Shown here piece after piece: positions 10,288 to 19,523 of a DNA stretch of 50,261 bases. The stretch lies in assembly GCF_002901825.1 (NCBI RefSeq), contig NZ_PPQD01000010.1, positions 1-50,261 on the forward strand. The letters are read 5' to 3'. Positions within the stretch are counted from its first letter, which is position 1; each line of letters starts with the position of its first letter. Source of the stretch: Mammaliicoccus sciuri (GTDB lineage: Bacteria > Bacillota > Bacilli > Staphylococcales > Staphylococcaceae). Below the pieces are notes generated by a model. That model did no database searches. It was not told the origin of the DNA and was given only the letters and a program-made list of their open reading frames with translations. The position numbers were made by a program, and so were the translations under genes.

Positions 10288-10338
10288 AACCACAAGCGCC
10301 TGTAACATGTTTATGTTACCAAGGCGCTTGTGGTTTTA
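10286..10338. terminator. Bidirectional terminator between gtrA and lrgB
   Basis: Long stem: AAAACCACAAGCGCCT ... AGGCGCTTGTGGTTTT plus inner TGTAACA/TGTTACC pairing. The outer A and T runs serve both the kynU-gtrA and the convergent lrgAB transcripts. Confidence 0.9.
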
Positions 10339-10340
10339 TT

Positions 10341-11042
10341 CTATAATAAGAACATAACAAAGAATGGAACGACTGCTACCACTACAATACCAACTAGAAC
10401 GAGTGAAATACTGGCCATTGATTCTTCTACTTCACCTAATTCTTTTGCTGCAGCGACACCGAGTGTGTGTCCACTTGTACCTAAGGCTAATCCTCTCGCA
10501 ATCGGATTTGTAATATTAAAGAGTTTCAATAATTTATTACCTAATGCCATAATAATAACGGCGTTTAAAATTACGGCTAATGATGTGAGTTCTTTAATAC
10601 CCGAAATACCTTCAGAAACTGGCAATGCAATTGCAGTTGTTGCTGCTTGTGGTAACATTGATGCGATAATATCATCACCAAATTGGAATGATTTCGCTAC
10701 AATATAAATAATAACAAGTGCTGCTACTGTTCCGATAGCTATACCACCCATGATATGATGCCAATGTTTTTTAAGTACTTCACGTTTTTTGTATAAAGGA
10801 ATTGCGAAACAAATTGTTGCTGGTTCTAGGAAGAAATTAATAATATCTCCACCTATTTTGTAATTTTCATATGGTATGCCTGTCGCTTTTAAAAATACAA
10901 TGCCACCAACCATACTGAAAAATAATGGTGCAAACAAGAAGAATCCATTTGTTTTTTTAAATAAATAAGTACCGACTAAGAATAATGTTACAGATAATCC
11001 GATACCGAAATATGGTGTATTAAGGCCAAAATGTTCCATCAT
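10341..11042 (-). CDS. lrgB: LrgB, antiholin-like protein
   Basis: 233 residues, polytopic membrane protein. Family signatures such as [21 protein letters not shown] (about 93-113), [17 protein letters not shown] and [23 protein letters not shown] (about 183-205) are present. LrgB works with LrgA in the Cid/Lrg holin-antiholin-like system, affecting murein hydrolase activity, and in relatives acts in pyruvate uptake. Its ATG overlaps the lrgA stop (ATGA), indicating translational coupling. Located directly downstream of the lytSR two-component genes, its usual regulators. Confidence 0.93.
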   Translation of the reverse strand: MMEHFGLNTPYFGIGLSVTLFLVGTYLFKKTNGFFLFAPLFFSMVGGIVFLKATGIPYENYKIGGDIINFFLEPATICFAIPLYKKREVLKKHWHHIMGGIAIGTVAALVIIYIVAKSFQFGDDIIASMLPQAATTAIALPVSEGISGIKELTSLAVILNAVIIMALGNKLLKLFNITNPIARGLALGTSGHTLGVAAAKELGEVEESMASISLVLVGIVVVAVVPFFVMFLL

Positions 11043-11455
11043 GCATAATCACCTGCCACGCGTTTATTGTTAATTTCTTTCGTACGTTTAGCTGATTTTT
11101 CACTTGGTTTAATAATCATTTGTGAAAAGATACCCGTACAAACAAGTAATAAAATTGTAGAAATAATAATCAGTAATATGATAAGTATTGGACTCGTACT
11201 TAAAATTCCTAATGAGTTGATTACTGAAATACCCGCTGGAACGAATAAGAATCCGATATTATTCGTCAATGCTGTACCAACCGCTTCTACTTGTTCTAAC
11301 TTGATAACACCTGTCGTCAATGCGATAAACATCAGCACTAATCCGATAACAGATGCCGGCATTGGTATAGGCATAAAGCTTTCTATGACATGTGAAATTA
11401 ATAATACAATTGATATTGTTAATACTTGATGAAAGAAGTTATTGACTTTTTTCAT
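11039..11455 (-). CDS. lrgA: LrgA, holin-like antiholin protein
   Basis: 138 residues with four hydrophobic segments and a charged C-terminus ([17 protein letters not shown]). [20 protein letters not shown] and the following [24 protein letters not shown] are the CidA/LrgA signature. GGGAGG precedes the ATG. It forms an operon with lrgB (4-base overlap). The 120-base gap to lytR holds the operon promoter and a cre-like site. Confidence 0.93.
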   Translation of the reverse strand: MKKVNNFFHQVLTISIVLLISHVIESFMPIPMPASVIGLVLMFIALTTGVIKLEQVEAVGTALTNNIGFLFVPAGISVINSLGILSTSPILIILLIIISTILLLVCTGIFSQMIIKPSEKSAKRTKEINNKRVAGDYA

Positions 11456-11510
11456 TTTGACAACCTCCCGAAGTAATCTCTTAAGGTTATCTTAATATGA
11501 AAATCATTTT

Positions 11511-11525
11511 TTAAAGCGTTTTCAA
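11511..11525 (-). promoter_or_regulatory. cre-like site in the lrgAB promoter region
   Basis: On the minus strand TTGAAAACGCTTTAA matches the CcpA consensus except for the penultimate C. It may also contain the -35 box. No confident -10 was found, so the exact promoter is not placed. Confidence 0.4.
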
Positions 11526-11575
11526 TGCGAAATGCAATAATTGACCTCTAAGTTACAAAATTTATACTCTGAAAA

Positions 11576-12298
11576 TTATACTAACCCTATTTCTGATTTA
11601 AACGACTTCATATATGATCGACTAACTTGTAATTTGATGTTCCCCGTCAACGTCACTTGATACGTCGAATTAAACCAATGTTCAACCGATTGTATATGCC
11701 ATTTATTGATAATACTAGCACGATGAATACGAATAAATTTAGCGTGACTGAGCTTTTTCTCATAGAAACTGAGTGGCTCGTTTGTCGTATATTCATTGTC
11801 AGTCGTATTAATCGTCGTAATACCTTGGTTGACAGATATCGCAATAATATCATCTACATTCAATACATAAATACGATCATCGATTTCAATAGGTAAGACT
11901 TCATCATGATTGACCGGTTTCGGATCAACCGATTGTTGTGTCTCGATATTCGTAATTTTGTTAATCGCTTGTTCAATTCTTGATTTCTCAAATGGCTTCA
12001 AGATATAGTCTGTTGCTTCTAATTCAAATGCTTGTACAGCATATGTGTCATGAGCAGTTGCAAAGATAATATGCGGAACATGTTTCATTTTATTGATTTT
12101 CTTCGCTAAATCTAATCCACTTTCTTCCATCAAATTAATATCTAAAAATATAACATCAAATTCGTATGACAATAGCTGTTCCAATGTCTCTTCAACATTC
12201 TCTGCTTCTTCAATTTGACTAAATGAACCAATTTGATTCAATAAATATTTCAGTTCATTACGTGCTAAAGGTTCATCATCAACAATTAACGCATGCAT
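11576..12298 (-). CDS. lytR: LytR (LytTR) response regulator
   Basis: About 240 residues from the ATG at 12298 ([16 protein letters not shown]), preceded by GAGGAGG; a longer frame upstream has no ribosome site. The receiver domain shows the DD pair, phospho-acceptor Asp in VIFLDINL and Lys in YILKPFEK. The C-terminal half (from about residue 135) is a LytTR DNA-binding domain ([15 protein letters not shown]). It controls lrgAB in response to the LytS kinase. The lytS stop overlaps its ATG (ATGTAATG), so the two are coupled. Confidence 0.93.
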   Translation of the reverse strand: MHALIVDDEPLARNELKYLLNQIGSFSQIEEAENVEETLEQLLSYEFDVIFLDINLMEESGLDLAKKINKMKHVPHIIFATAHDTYAVQAFELEATDYILKPFEKSRIEQAINKITNIETQQSVDPKPVNHDEVLPIEIDDRIYVLNVDDIIAISVNQGITTINTTDNEYTTNEPLSFYEKKLSHAKFIRIHRASIINKWHIQSVEHWFNSTYQVTLTGNIKLQVSRSYMKSFKSEIGLV

Positions 12299-14052
12299 TA
12301 CATTTCCTCCTCTCGATATTTGTGTGGAATAATCGTACATACTTTCGTTCCTTTATCACTTGAATCGAATTGTAATTCTGCATGATTTCCAAATAATCCT
12401 ATTAATCTTCTATTTAAATTCTCTAACGCACTTCCAGTTCCAGACTGAGAGGCAACCGTTGTCTTACCTAAAATAGCGATTTTATCTTCATGAATACCTT
12501 GTCCATTATCTCTTACACATAATTGAATCGATTGATGATTACGAATTACTTTAACCCAAATACGATTATCATCTTTTCTACTTGTAAAGGCATGTTTAAT
12601 CGCATTCTCCACTAATATTTGTATAACAAAAGGTGGTACAAGTGCAGAATAATGTTCTTCGGGTATATCAAATTCAATTTTAAAGTGATCGGGATATCTC
12701 GCTTGTTCTAAAGCAATATAAGCACGTACTTGTTCTAATTCTTTTTCAATAGTAATTGTATTATTTCTCGCACCTTGTAAATTCGAACGGAAGAAATGAC
12801 TCAATTGTAATAGTAATTGACGTGCTTTCTCATGATCAATTCGAACCAATGCTGAAATTGTATTAATCGCATTAAAGAAGAAATGCGGATTAACTTGAGC
12901 TTGTAACGACTTAATTTCAGCATCTTGTAATAATTTTCGTTGTGTTTCAACAGCACCAAGTTCTAACTGACTAGAGAATATTTTAGCTAATCCTTCAGCT
13001 AGTTGTTTCTCTACAAATGTTAAATCATGATGATCTGTAAAATACAACTTCAATGTCCCTACAATATCATCGTGAACATATAACGGAATAACGATCGCCG
13101 CTTCAAGTGGACAGTTCGGATGTTGACACCCTATATCTTTACTAGAATAGACTTCTTTTTGTTGACCTGTTTCAATAACCTCTTTAGATAAATCGGTAAT
13201 AATCGTCTTATCAGGTGTATGATGATCACTAGCTACACCAACATGTGCCAATATATGCGTCTTATTTGTAATAGCAACAGCAGAAACTTTCATGAGATCT
13301 TTGATAACTTTTGCGGATTGATGTGCAGATGATTCTGTTAATCCTTCTTTAAAATAAGGCAATGTCTGATTGACGAGCTTTAAAACATCATGCGTTTGGA
13401 TTGCTCTCATTTGTTCTTCTTGTTTAACTGTCGAAATAATTATAGACATAAATATCGCAGTACCTAATCCATTAATGATAATCATTGGCAATGCAATGAG
13501 TTGAACAAGTTCCCATGCATCTGCTTTTTGAGATGAGAATATCAATATACAAATCATTTGAATAACTTCCGTAGATGCACCAACTAATGCACTTTGTTTC
13601 ACGGATAAATAACTTTTAGACTTCATTGCTTGTGCACCAAAATAACCTGCGACAAGCCCAATGACGATAGATGATATTAAATATGTATATGCATCTGCAC
13701 CGCCAATATAAACTCTAAATATACCTGATAGCACACCTACAAACAGACCTACAAATGGACCACCTATCAATCCTGAAACGCCTATAGTTAACACACGTGT
13801 ATTCGCAAGAGACACTTCTGGACCGAGATGTAAATAAATCATACTCGAAACAATTTCACCATTATGAATCGCTACACCTGTAAAATTAGATAGTAATGCA
13901 AATGATGAAAATACAATAATCAATCTCCATTTTACATACCATTTATCACGCTCACCCATCATATTTTTAAAATAAGTGGTATTCATTAATATGTATGCGA
14001 CGAGTATAATTAAACCAACACGTTCTAATAATAAGACAAATAAATTTAACAT
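12298..14052 (-). CDS. lytS: LytS sensor histidine kinase
   Basis: 584 residues. The N-terminal 5TM-5TMR_LYT sensor occupies about residues 1-205 ([22 protein letters not shown]). A GAF-like domain lies around 215-365 ([21 protein letters not shown]). The histidine box [17 protein letters not shown] is near residue 395. The ATPase domain holds the N box VENAIKHAF and G box DNGQGI. It senses membrane potential or extracellular pyruvate/acetate in relatives and phosphorylates LytR. It is followed by lytR with a one-base overlap. Confidence 0.94.
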   Translation of the reverse strand: MLNLFVLLLERVGLIILVAYILMNTTYFKNMMGERDKWYVKWRLIIVFSSFALLSNFTGVAIHNGEIVSSMIYLHLGPEVSLANTRVLTIGVSGLIGGPFVGLFVGVLSGIFRVYIGGADAYTYLISSIVIGLVAGYFGAQAMKSKSYLSVKQSALVGASTEVIQMICILIFSSQKADAWELVQLIALPMIIINGLGTAIFMSIIISTVKQEEQMRAIQTHDVLKLVNQTLPYFKEGLTESSAHQSAKVIKDLMKVSAVAITNKTHILAHVGVASDHHTPDKTIITDLSKEVIETGQQKEVYSSKDIGCQHPNCPLEAAIVIPLYVHDDIVGTLKLYFTDHHDLTFVEKQLAEGLAKIFSSQLELGAVETQRKLLQDAEIKSLQAQVNPHFFFNAINTISALVRIDHEKARQLLLQLSHFFRSNLQGARNNTITIEKELEQVRAYIALEQARYPDHFKIEFDIPEEHYSALVPPFVIQILVENAIKHAFTSRKDDNRIWVKVIRNHQSIQLCVRDNGQGIHEDKIAILGKTTVASQSGTGSALENLNRRLIGLFGNHAELQFDSSDKGTKVCTIIPHKYREEEM

Positions 14053-14144
14053 ATAAACACCTATCGTTTCTTTACTATTCTATACGTTCATACCAACAAA
14101 TAGTTTACCATATGATTGTTAGAAATCTCGGAATAATGTTTAAA

Positions 14145-14153
14145 TGATATAAT
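14145..14153 (+). promoter_or_regulatory. Extended -10 promoter of the DUF1445 gene
   Basis: TGATATAAT is an extended -10 element 32 bases before the start codon. No strong -35 box is visible, as is common for extended -10 promoters. Confidence 0.5.
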
Positions 14154-14184
14154 AAGATGAACCATGCAGAAAGGGGATAATATG

Positions 14185-14967
14185 ATGAATTTACAAACTG
14201 CATCACCAAATGAAATTAGAGCAAGTATAAGACAACGCGCATTAACACGACCAACTAGTGGGATGGCTAAAGGGTATGTCCAAGCAAATGTCGTCATCTT
14301 GCCTTCTAAATATGCCTATGATTTTTTGAAATTTTGCTTTAAAAATCCTAAGACATGTCCATTACTTGATGTATCCGAAGTAGGATCACCGTCATTTAGT
14401 AAATATGGAAAAGAAGCGGATATTAGAACAGATGTTGGATTGTACAGACTTTATAAAGATGGCAAATTCGTACAAGAATACGAAGATATTAAAGCGTTGT
14501 ATTCAGATGATATGGTCAGCTTCTTAATTGGATGTAGCTTTACATTTGAACATGCTTTGCTTGAAGCGGGTATTCCAGTATGTCATATTGAAGAAAATCA
14601 TAACGTGCCGATGTACATAACAAATATACCTGCTGAACCAAGTGGTACTTTTAAAGGAAACATTACAGTAAGCATGCGACCTATGACGATGGCAGAAGCA
14701 ATTAAAGCTACTGAAATCACAACACATTTCAAAGAAGTACACGGTACACCAATACATATTGGAAATCCAAGTGAAATCGGTATCGGAAACATTGACCAAC
14801 CTGATTTCGGTGAAGCTGTAACAATTAAAGATGGAGAAGTTCCTGTATTCTGGGGATGCGGTGTAACACCACAATCCGTAGCATTAGATGCCAAACCAGA
14901 CATCATGATTACGCACGCACCCGGACATATGTTTATAACAGATATTAAAGACAGTGAAATGAGCTAG
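14185..14967 (+). CDS. Putative hydro-lyase, DUF1445 (YcsI/D-glutamate cyclase-like)
   Basis: About 260 residues. The conserved family blocks are SYTFEHALLEAGIP-like FTFEHALLEAGIPVCHIEE (about residue 118), VSMRPM (about 165), HGTPIHIGNPSEIGI (about 189) and VFWGCGVTPQSVAL, ending with THAPGHMFITD. The family is annotated as putative hydro-lyase; in Bacillus a member (YcsI) sits in a 5-oxoproline operon. No oxoprolinase genes are here; neighbours are lytSR and the kynurenine genes. The start at 14185 gives better spacing (7) to AGGGGA than 14182. Function unproven. Confidence 0.85.
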   Translation: MNLQTASPNEIRASIRQRALTRPTSGMAKGYVQANVVILPSKYAYDFLKFCFKNPKTCPLLDVSEVGSPSFSKYGKEADIRTDVGLYRLYKDGKFVQEYEDIKALYSDDMVSFLIGCSFTFEHALLEAGIPVCHIEENHNVPMYITNIPAEPSGTFKGNITVSMRPMTMAEAIKATEITTHFKEVHGTPIHIGNPSEIGIGNIDQPDFGEAVTIKDGEVPVFWGCGVTPQSVALDAKPDIMITHAPGHMFITDIKDSEMS

Positions 14968-14991
14968 AATTAGAAGGACTTTGAAAGCAGA

Positions 14992-15021
14992 AAGCTGAGG
15001 CAACGTTAATTGCCTCAGCTT
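14992..15021 (+). terminator. Terminator after the DUF1445 gene
   Basis: Perfect arms AAGCTGAGGCA/TGCCTCAGCTT with an 8-base loop, followed by CATTTTG. The T run is weak. Confidence 0.75.
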
Positions 15022-15027
15022 CATTTT

Positions 15028-15150
15028 GTTTCTGGACCGGTAATATTTTTTATCGGTCCAGAAACTCCATTTTCGGGTCGTTATTTCTTTTTATCGGTCC
15101 ATATTTTCTGTTTCTGGACCGGTATTTATTTTTATCGGCCTGGAAATCCC
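15028..15150. repeat. Tandem intergenic hairpin repeats, class A (three copies)
   Basis: Three stem-loops in a row: GGACCG-(GTAATATTTTTTAT)-CGGTCC, GGGTCG-(TTATTTCTTTTTAT)-CGGTCC and GGACCG-(GTATTTATTTTTAT)-CGGCCT. Flanking TTTCTG/CAGAAA extends the first stem. They share design and near-identical loop sequence with the copies at 6114-6165 and 8298-8457, and lie between convergent genes. Confidence 0.75.
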
Positions 15151-15168
15151 TATACTTCCATTCTCAAC

Positions 15169-16011
15169 TTATAGTTCTGTACGCAATTCCCACAATTCAG
15201 GAAAGAAGTTCTGGTCAATAACGCGCTTTAAATAATTTACGCCTGAACTTCCACCCGTTCCTGTTTTGAACCCTATTATTCTTTGTACGGTTTTCATATG
15301 TCTAAATCGCCATTGACTATATCTATCTTCTACATCTGTTAATTTCTCTAGTAGTTCATACAATTCAAAGTATGCGTCTGATTGTAAATATATTGCTTTA
15401 AAAGCTTCTTTGACTGAATCATTTCTCATATAATTCTGTGTAACTTCCCTATTTAACACTTCTGAATCTATGTCAAATCCTGCTCTATGTACTGCTTTAA
15501 TTGTTTCATCATAAATACTTGGTCGTTCTAGTTGTGTTTTCAGCTGCTGATAAATATTTGGGTCTTTTTCATAGATTTTTAAAGCATGTGTTGTTTTATA
15601 TCCTAAGCTATATTCAATCATTCTATTTTGAAAAGATTGAAATCCTGAAGAATTTCCTAAGTCATCTCTAAATTTCAAATAATCACTTGGTGTCATGGTT
15701 GATAATACTTCCCATACTTGAATGAGTTGTTTTTGTATATTACCTACACGAGCTAATTTTTTAAATGCTTGTTTATATTGATCAGATTTAATATCATCAC
15801 TTGCAGAATTTAATTCATGAATAATCAAGTTCATCCACAGTTCTGATACTTGATGGACAATTATGAATAATTTCTCATCGTGCGCATCTGTTAATGTATG
15901 TTGTGCTGATAATACTTTATCTAAACCTAAATATTCACTATAAGTCATGTCCTTCGAAAAATCCGTCTTCACACTTTCCCCTTTAAGTGATTCATCTTGA
16001 AATTCGCTCAC
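15169..16011 (-). CDS. kynA: Tryptophan 2,3-dioxygenase
   Basis: 280 residues, normal length for the bacterial heme enzyme that opens the indole ring of L-tryptophan to N-formylkynurenine. Family blocks include YSEYLGLDKVLSAQ (about 25-38), HDEKLFIIVHQVSELWMNLI (about 45-64), SSGFQSFQNRMIEYSLG and the heme-binding region WRFRHMKTVQRIIGFKTGTGGSSG (about 233-256). It starts two bases after the kynB stop, so the two form an operon in the order kynB-kynA. Terminated by the class A hairpins. Confidence 0.95.
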   Translation of the reverse strand: MSEFQDESLKGESVKTDFSKDMTYSEYLGLDKVLSAQHTLTDAHDEKLFIIVHQVSELWMNLIIHELNSASDDIKSDQYKQAFKKLARVGNIQKQLIQVWEVLSTMTPSDYLKFRDDLGNSSGFQSFQNRMIEYSLGYKTTHALKIYEKDPNIYQQLKTQLERPSIYDETIKAVHRAGFDIDSEVLNREVTQNYMRNDSVKEAFKAIYLQSDAYFELYELLEKLTDVEDRYSQWRFRHMKTVQRIIGFKTGTGGSSGVNYLKRVIDQNFFPELWELRTEL

Positions 16012-16013
16012 AA

Positions 16014-16634
16014 CTACTCCCCCTTTTTAGAAATGACCGCTCTTATTGGCGATCCGTCTGCACCTACTATATTTAAAGGTAATCCAATGAAGTTATAATA
16101 ACCTTCTGAAACATTTTCTAATAATAGATTTTCAATATTAATGATGTCGTATTGATTAAATGCATGATGATTGTCTAAAGTTTTAGAGTCGATATCATCT
16201 ACTGATGGCACGTCTATACCAAATACTTTAATCCCTATTGAAGATAAATATTGAATGGCGTCTTCTGTTAAGACAGGTACTGACTCTGGGAACACTTCAG
16301 AATGTGCTTCTGATTTAGTCTTAATCATAATAATAGTCCCTTTAATCTCAAATTGCTTGAGTATTTCCTGGGTTATTAATGTTTCATCCATAATTTCAAT
16401 TAATGTTGCATCGCCAATTAAACGATTGACGTCAATTTCATGAATCTTGATACCTTCTTCATCAAAGTGATATGGCGCATCCATATGTGTGCCTATATGT
16501 GTGCTTGTTGAAATGCTACCAATATTTACAGAACCCGTTTCTTCTTTAGTCGCTGAAAGTTTAAAATGAAAAGGCTCATCACCTGGCCAGTGTGCAATAT
16601 TGTTCGTCAATTGTTGTGTAATATCAATCCACAT
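16014..16634 (-). CDS. kynB: Kynurenine formamidase (arylformamidase), KynB type
   Basis: 206 residues from the ATG at 16634 (MWIDITQQL), which has AAGGAG at 7 bases; the earlier ATG at 16640 is too close. The cyclase-like metal site HIGTHMDAPYHF (about 48-59) is intact, as are IGLPLNIVGADGSP near the C-terminus. It hydrolyses N-formylkynurenine to kynurenine and formate. First gene of the kynB-kynA operon. Confidence 0.94.
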   Translation of the reverse strand: MWIDITQQLTNNIAHWPGDEPFHFKLSATKEETGSVNIGSISTSTHIGTHMDAPYHFDEEGIKIHEIDVNRLIGDATLIEIMDETLITQEILKQFEIKGTIIMIKTKSEAHSEVFPESVPVLTEDAIQYLSSIGIKVFGIDVPSVDDIDSKTLDNHHAFNQYDIINIENLLLENVSEGYYNFIGLPLNIVGADGSPIRAVISKKGE

Positions 16635-16716
16635 AATCATGCTCCTTTATTAATGTAATCGCTACCATATTACCTTTTAATACAACTTTTGTACATTAAT
16701 TTGTAATAATGAAAAA

Positions 16717-16754
16717 AGTAAAAGCCGAGACATATCTGTATGTCCCAGCCTTTT
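16717..16754 (-). terminator. Terminator after the gluconate-family permease gene
   Basis: Read on the minus strand, the arms AAGGCTGGGACATA / TATGTCTCGGCTTT pair along their whole length with three G-U pairs and are followed by a T-rich stretch. Confidence 0.75.
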
Positions 16755-16760
16755 TCAAAA

Positions 16761-18122
16761 TTATACAATTAAATTGACGATTAATATTAATATCAAACCT
16801 AATACAGAAAGTACAGATTCTAGAAGTGTCCATGTTAAGAACGTTTCTTTAATTGTTAAACCAAAGTATTCTTTGAACATCCAGAATCCTGCATCGTTCA
16901 CATGTGAGCAGAATATACTGCCTGCACCAATAGCAAGTACGACAAGTGAAATATTCACATCTGAAGCTTGTAATAATGGTAATACAATACCTACTGAAGA
17001 TATTGCTGCTACTGTTGTTGAACCAAGTGCTACCCTTAATAAAGCAGCAGCTAGCCATGCTAAAAATATTGGTGACATTTCTGTACCATGGAATATTTCT
17101 GAAATTGTGTCACCAACTCCACCATCAATGAGGATTTGTTTAAATGTACCGCCCCCACCGATAATTAAAAGTAACATTGCTATTGGTCCAATAGCTTCTT
17201 CAAATGATTTCATAATCGTTGTCATATTCTTAGATTGTTTAATACCCATTGAATATATCGCAAATAACACAGCTAATAACATTGCTGTAACTGATGAACC
17301 TAGTAGGTACACGATAGATTCAAACCAGTTTGTTGGTTCTTGATCATGACCAGTTATGAGTTGAACTACCGTAGCAAATAACATTAAGATAACTGGGAAT
17401 AATGCTGTTAATAAACTGATACCAAAGTTCGGTAATTTTTCATTACTAAAATCATTAATTTTCCCAATACTTGCTGTGTTTCCTTTCTTTTCAAATGCTA
17501 CAGGTGCTATAGCATAAGCAAATTTAGGGAAAATCCCTCCAACTATGATTGCTAAAGGTACACCGATGATAAGACCATACATCAGCACTTCTCCAATATT
17601 GGCATTAACCGCTTCTGATATCGCTACTGGACCTGGATGCGGCGGTAGGAATCCGTGCGTTACAGCAATTGAAGTCGCCATTGGAATACCAACTTGTAAA
17701 TTAGAAATTTTCATTCTTTTAGCCAACGTAAACACTAAAGGAATTAATAACACAAATGCAACTTCTAAAAATAAAGATATCCCGATAATAAATGATGCAA
17801 TAATCATTGCCCAAGTTACATATTTTTTACCAAACGTATTAATCAGTGTATCTGCAATTCTTGTTGAACCACCACCGTCAGATAATAACTTTCCTAAAAT
17901 CGAACCTAATCCAAAAATAATCGCAATATGACCGAGTGTATCGCCCATACCTTTTTCAATGGTTTCCACAATTTTATCAAGTGGCATACCTAAAATAATA
18001 CCTGTTAACATTGAAGTGATAATTAAAGCAACAAACGTATTTAATTTAAAGTACATAATAAGCGCTAATAAAATTAATACACCAATTACAACACTAATCA
18101 GTGGCCAGTATTCTCCCAACAT
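16761..18122 (-). CDS. GntP-family gluconate/sugar-acid:H+ symporter
   Basis: 453 residues, about 12-14 membrane helices. Family blocks are GMGDTLGHIAIIFGLGSILGKLL (about 58-80), HGFLPPHPGPVAISEAVNANIG (about 155-176) and FCSHVNDAGFWMFKEYFGLTIKET (about 405-428). Members carry gluconate, L-idonate, D-glycerate or related acids. Here it is the third gene of an operon with a four-carbon acid sugar kinase and a beta-hydroxyacid dehydrogenase. The likely substrate is therefore a C4 sugar acid such as threonate or erythronate (inference). GAGGGA precedes the ATG. Confidence 0.92.
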   Translation of the reverse strand: MLGEYWPLISVVIGVLILLALIMYFKLNTFVALIITSMLTGIILGMPLDKIVETIEKGMGDTLGHIAIIFGLGSILGKLLSDGGGSTRIADTLINTFGKKYVTWAMIIASFIIGISLFLEVAFVLLIPLVFTLAKRMKISNLQVGIPMATSIAVTHGFLPPHPGPVAISEAVNANIGEVLMYGLIIGVPLAIIVGGIFPKFAYAIAPVAFEKKGNTASIGKINDFSNEKLPNFGISLLTALFPVILMLFATVVQLITGHDQEPTNWFESIVYLLGSSVTAMLLAVLFAIYSMGIKQSKNMTTIMKSFEEAIGPIAMLLLIIGGGGTFKQILIDGGVGDTISEIFHGTEMSPIFLAWLAAALLRVALGSTTVAAISSVGIVLPLLQASDVNISLVVLAIGAGSIFCSHVNDAGFWMFKEYFGLTIKETFLTWTLLESVLSVLGLILILIVNLIV

Positions 18123-18146
18123 TTAAATCCCTCTTTCTTTATATAT

Positions 18147-19514
18147 TTAACGATTTAATTCATATACACTGCTTAAAGTTTCTTCATCTCCGACATTTCC
18201 TGGGAATATAACATAAGGTATATTTTGATATTTCGCTTCAGGACCTGTTAGCCATACTGGAACCCCTTGTGTAATTTGACCGATGACTTTTGCTTTTTCA
18301 ATTTTTAACCCTTTTGTCGCAACATCGCTTGAAGTTATACCACCTTTAGCGATAATAAACTTCGGTTGTACATCTAAATTTGAAACGATTGATACTAAAC
18401 TATTTGAAATTGCAGTAGAAATACTTAAATTATGTTGCAAATTCTCAGTTCTAATAACATCTCTTGACGTATAAATGACAACATCTTCACCGTTATCAAT
18501 GTATCTTTCAACGAGTTGTGTCATATCATCAACATAAGCTTGTAAATTGGATGACGCTATTTGCGTAACGTCAAATTCTATTTCACTAATAAAAGTATTT
18601 TCCAATAAATATTTCAGTTGATCTGATGACTTTTTAACATGTGAACCAACAACAATAATGCCACCATTATCATTTTCTTTATACGAATTTAAATTGATAA
18701 TTTCTCCAGGCGTTTCACAAATCGCTTTAACAAAAGATGCTGCTGTTCTAAAGATAAAGCGTTTATCATGTTGTGCTAAAAATACAGTCAAACAAGCTAC
18801 AAAGAAATCCATATCCTCATCATTCACAGCATCTACAACGACTTGATCAAAGTCATTTAAATTTGAAAATACATTAAAAATCGTTTCTTTATCTCTTTGT
18901 CGTATGTTTTCTAATGTGATGTGATAAACTTCGTCAGATTGAATTTCGCCATTACTTTTTTCGCTTATAAAGTCATTCATATGTTTAGACTTAAATCCAA
19001 ATGTTGTATCTTGTGCAAATTCACTTTCAGATACCGGGATATATTGCTCGCCTTCTTTAAGATAATGAATGCCTTCATATGTATATCTACTACCTTCAAA
19101 GAAAGCTGGAATATAGAATACAGCATCAAAAGCTTGGTCACTAGACTCACTTAACACTTTAGGTTCTATATAGAAATGACCTCTTAATGTAGAATCTCCT
19201 CTACTAATAATTAAATAAGGAATATCCAATTTATTAGCTACTTTTTGTATGTTAGCGCTTACCTCTTGGTGTAAAGAAATCGTCTCTTGCTCGTTTAACG
19301 CTCTAGAATTTGTCAAAATGTAAAACATATTATGGGATTGAAGGAAGCCATCTTCAATCCATTCCTCAGTCCACTTCGTATATACAGGTAAATCTTTAAC
19401 TGTTTGAGTGCCTGTAGGATCATCATCTAGTACGATAATTTTATATTTTAAATCTGCTAAATGCTTGTTTATATCATCATGCTTAAATTCATTTATTAAT
19501 TCTTTTGTTAACAT
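18147..19514 (-). CDS. Four-carbon acid sugar kinase family protein (DUF1537)
   Basis: About 455 residues from the ATG at 19514 (MLTKELINEF). The AGGTG site overlaps the stop of the upstream dehydrogenase gene. The N-terminal nucleotide-fold motif VLDDDPTGTQTVKDLPVYT (about 29-47) and the C-terminal KGGITSSDVATKGL and VIFPGNVGD blocks are those of LtnK/DtnK/OtnK. These phosphorylate 2-keto-tetronates or D-threonate at the 4-OH. The pairing with an LtnD-type dehydrogenase favours a 2-keto-tetronate kinase. No aldolase or isomerase gene is adjacent. Confidence 0.9.
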   Translation of the reverse strand: MLTKELINEFKHDDINKHLADLKYKIIVLDDDPTGTQTVKDLPVYTKWTEEWIEDGFLQSHNMFYILTNSRALNEQETISLHQEVSANIQKVANKLDIPYLIISRGDSTLRGHFYIEPKVLSESSDQAFDAVFYIPAFFEGSRYTYEGIHYLKEGEQYIPVSESEFAQDTTFGFKSKHMNDFISEKSNGEIQSDEVYHITLENIRQRDKETIFNVFSNLNDFDQVVVDAVNDEDMDFFVACLTVFLAQHDKRFIFRTAASFVKAICETPGEIINLNSYKENDNGGIIVVGSHVKKSSDQLKYLLENTFISEIEFDVTQIASSNLQAYVDDMTQLVERYIDNGEDVVIYTSRDVIRTENLQHNLSISTAISNSLVSIVSNLDVQPKFIIAKGGITSSDVATKGLKIEKAKVIGQITQGVPVWLTGPEAKYQNIPYVIFPGNVGDEETLSSVYELNR

Positions 19515-19523
19515 CATTATCAC

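Noticed and set aside
16849-17343. Several open frames antisense or out of frame within the GntP gene
   Set aside because: The GntP frame has complete family motifs and a ribosome site; the others are compositional shadows.
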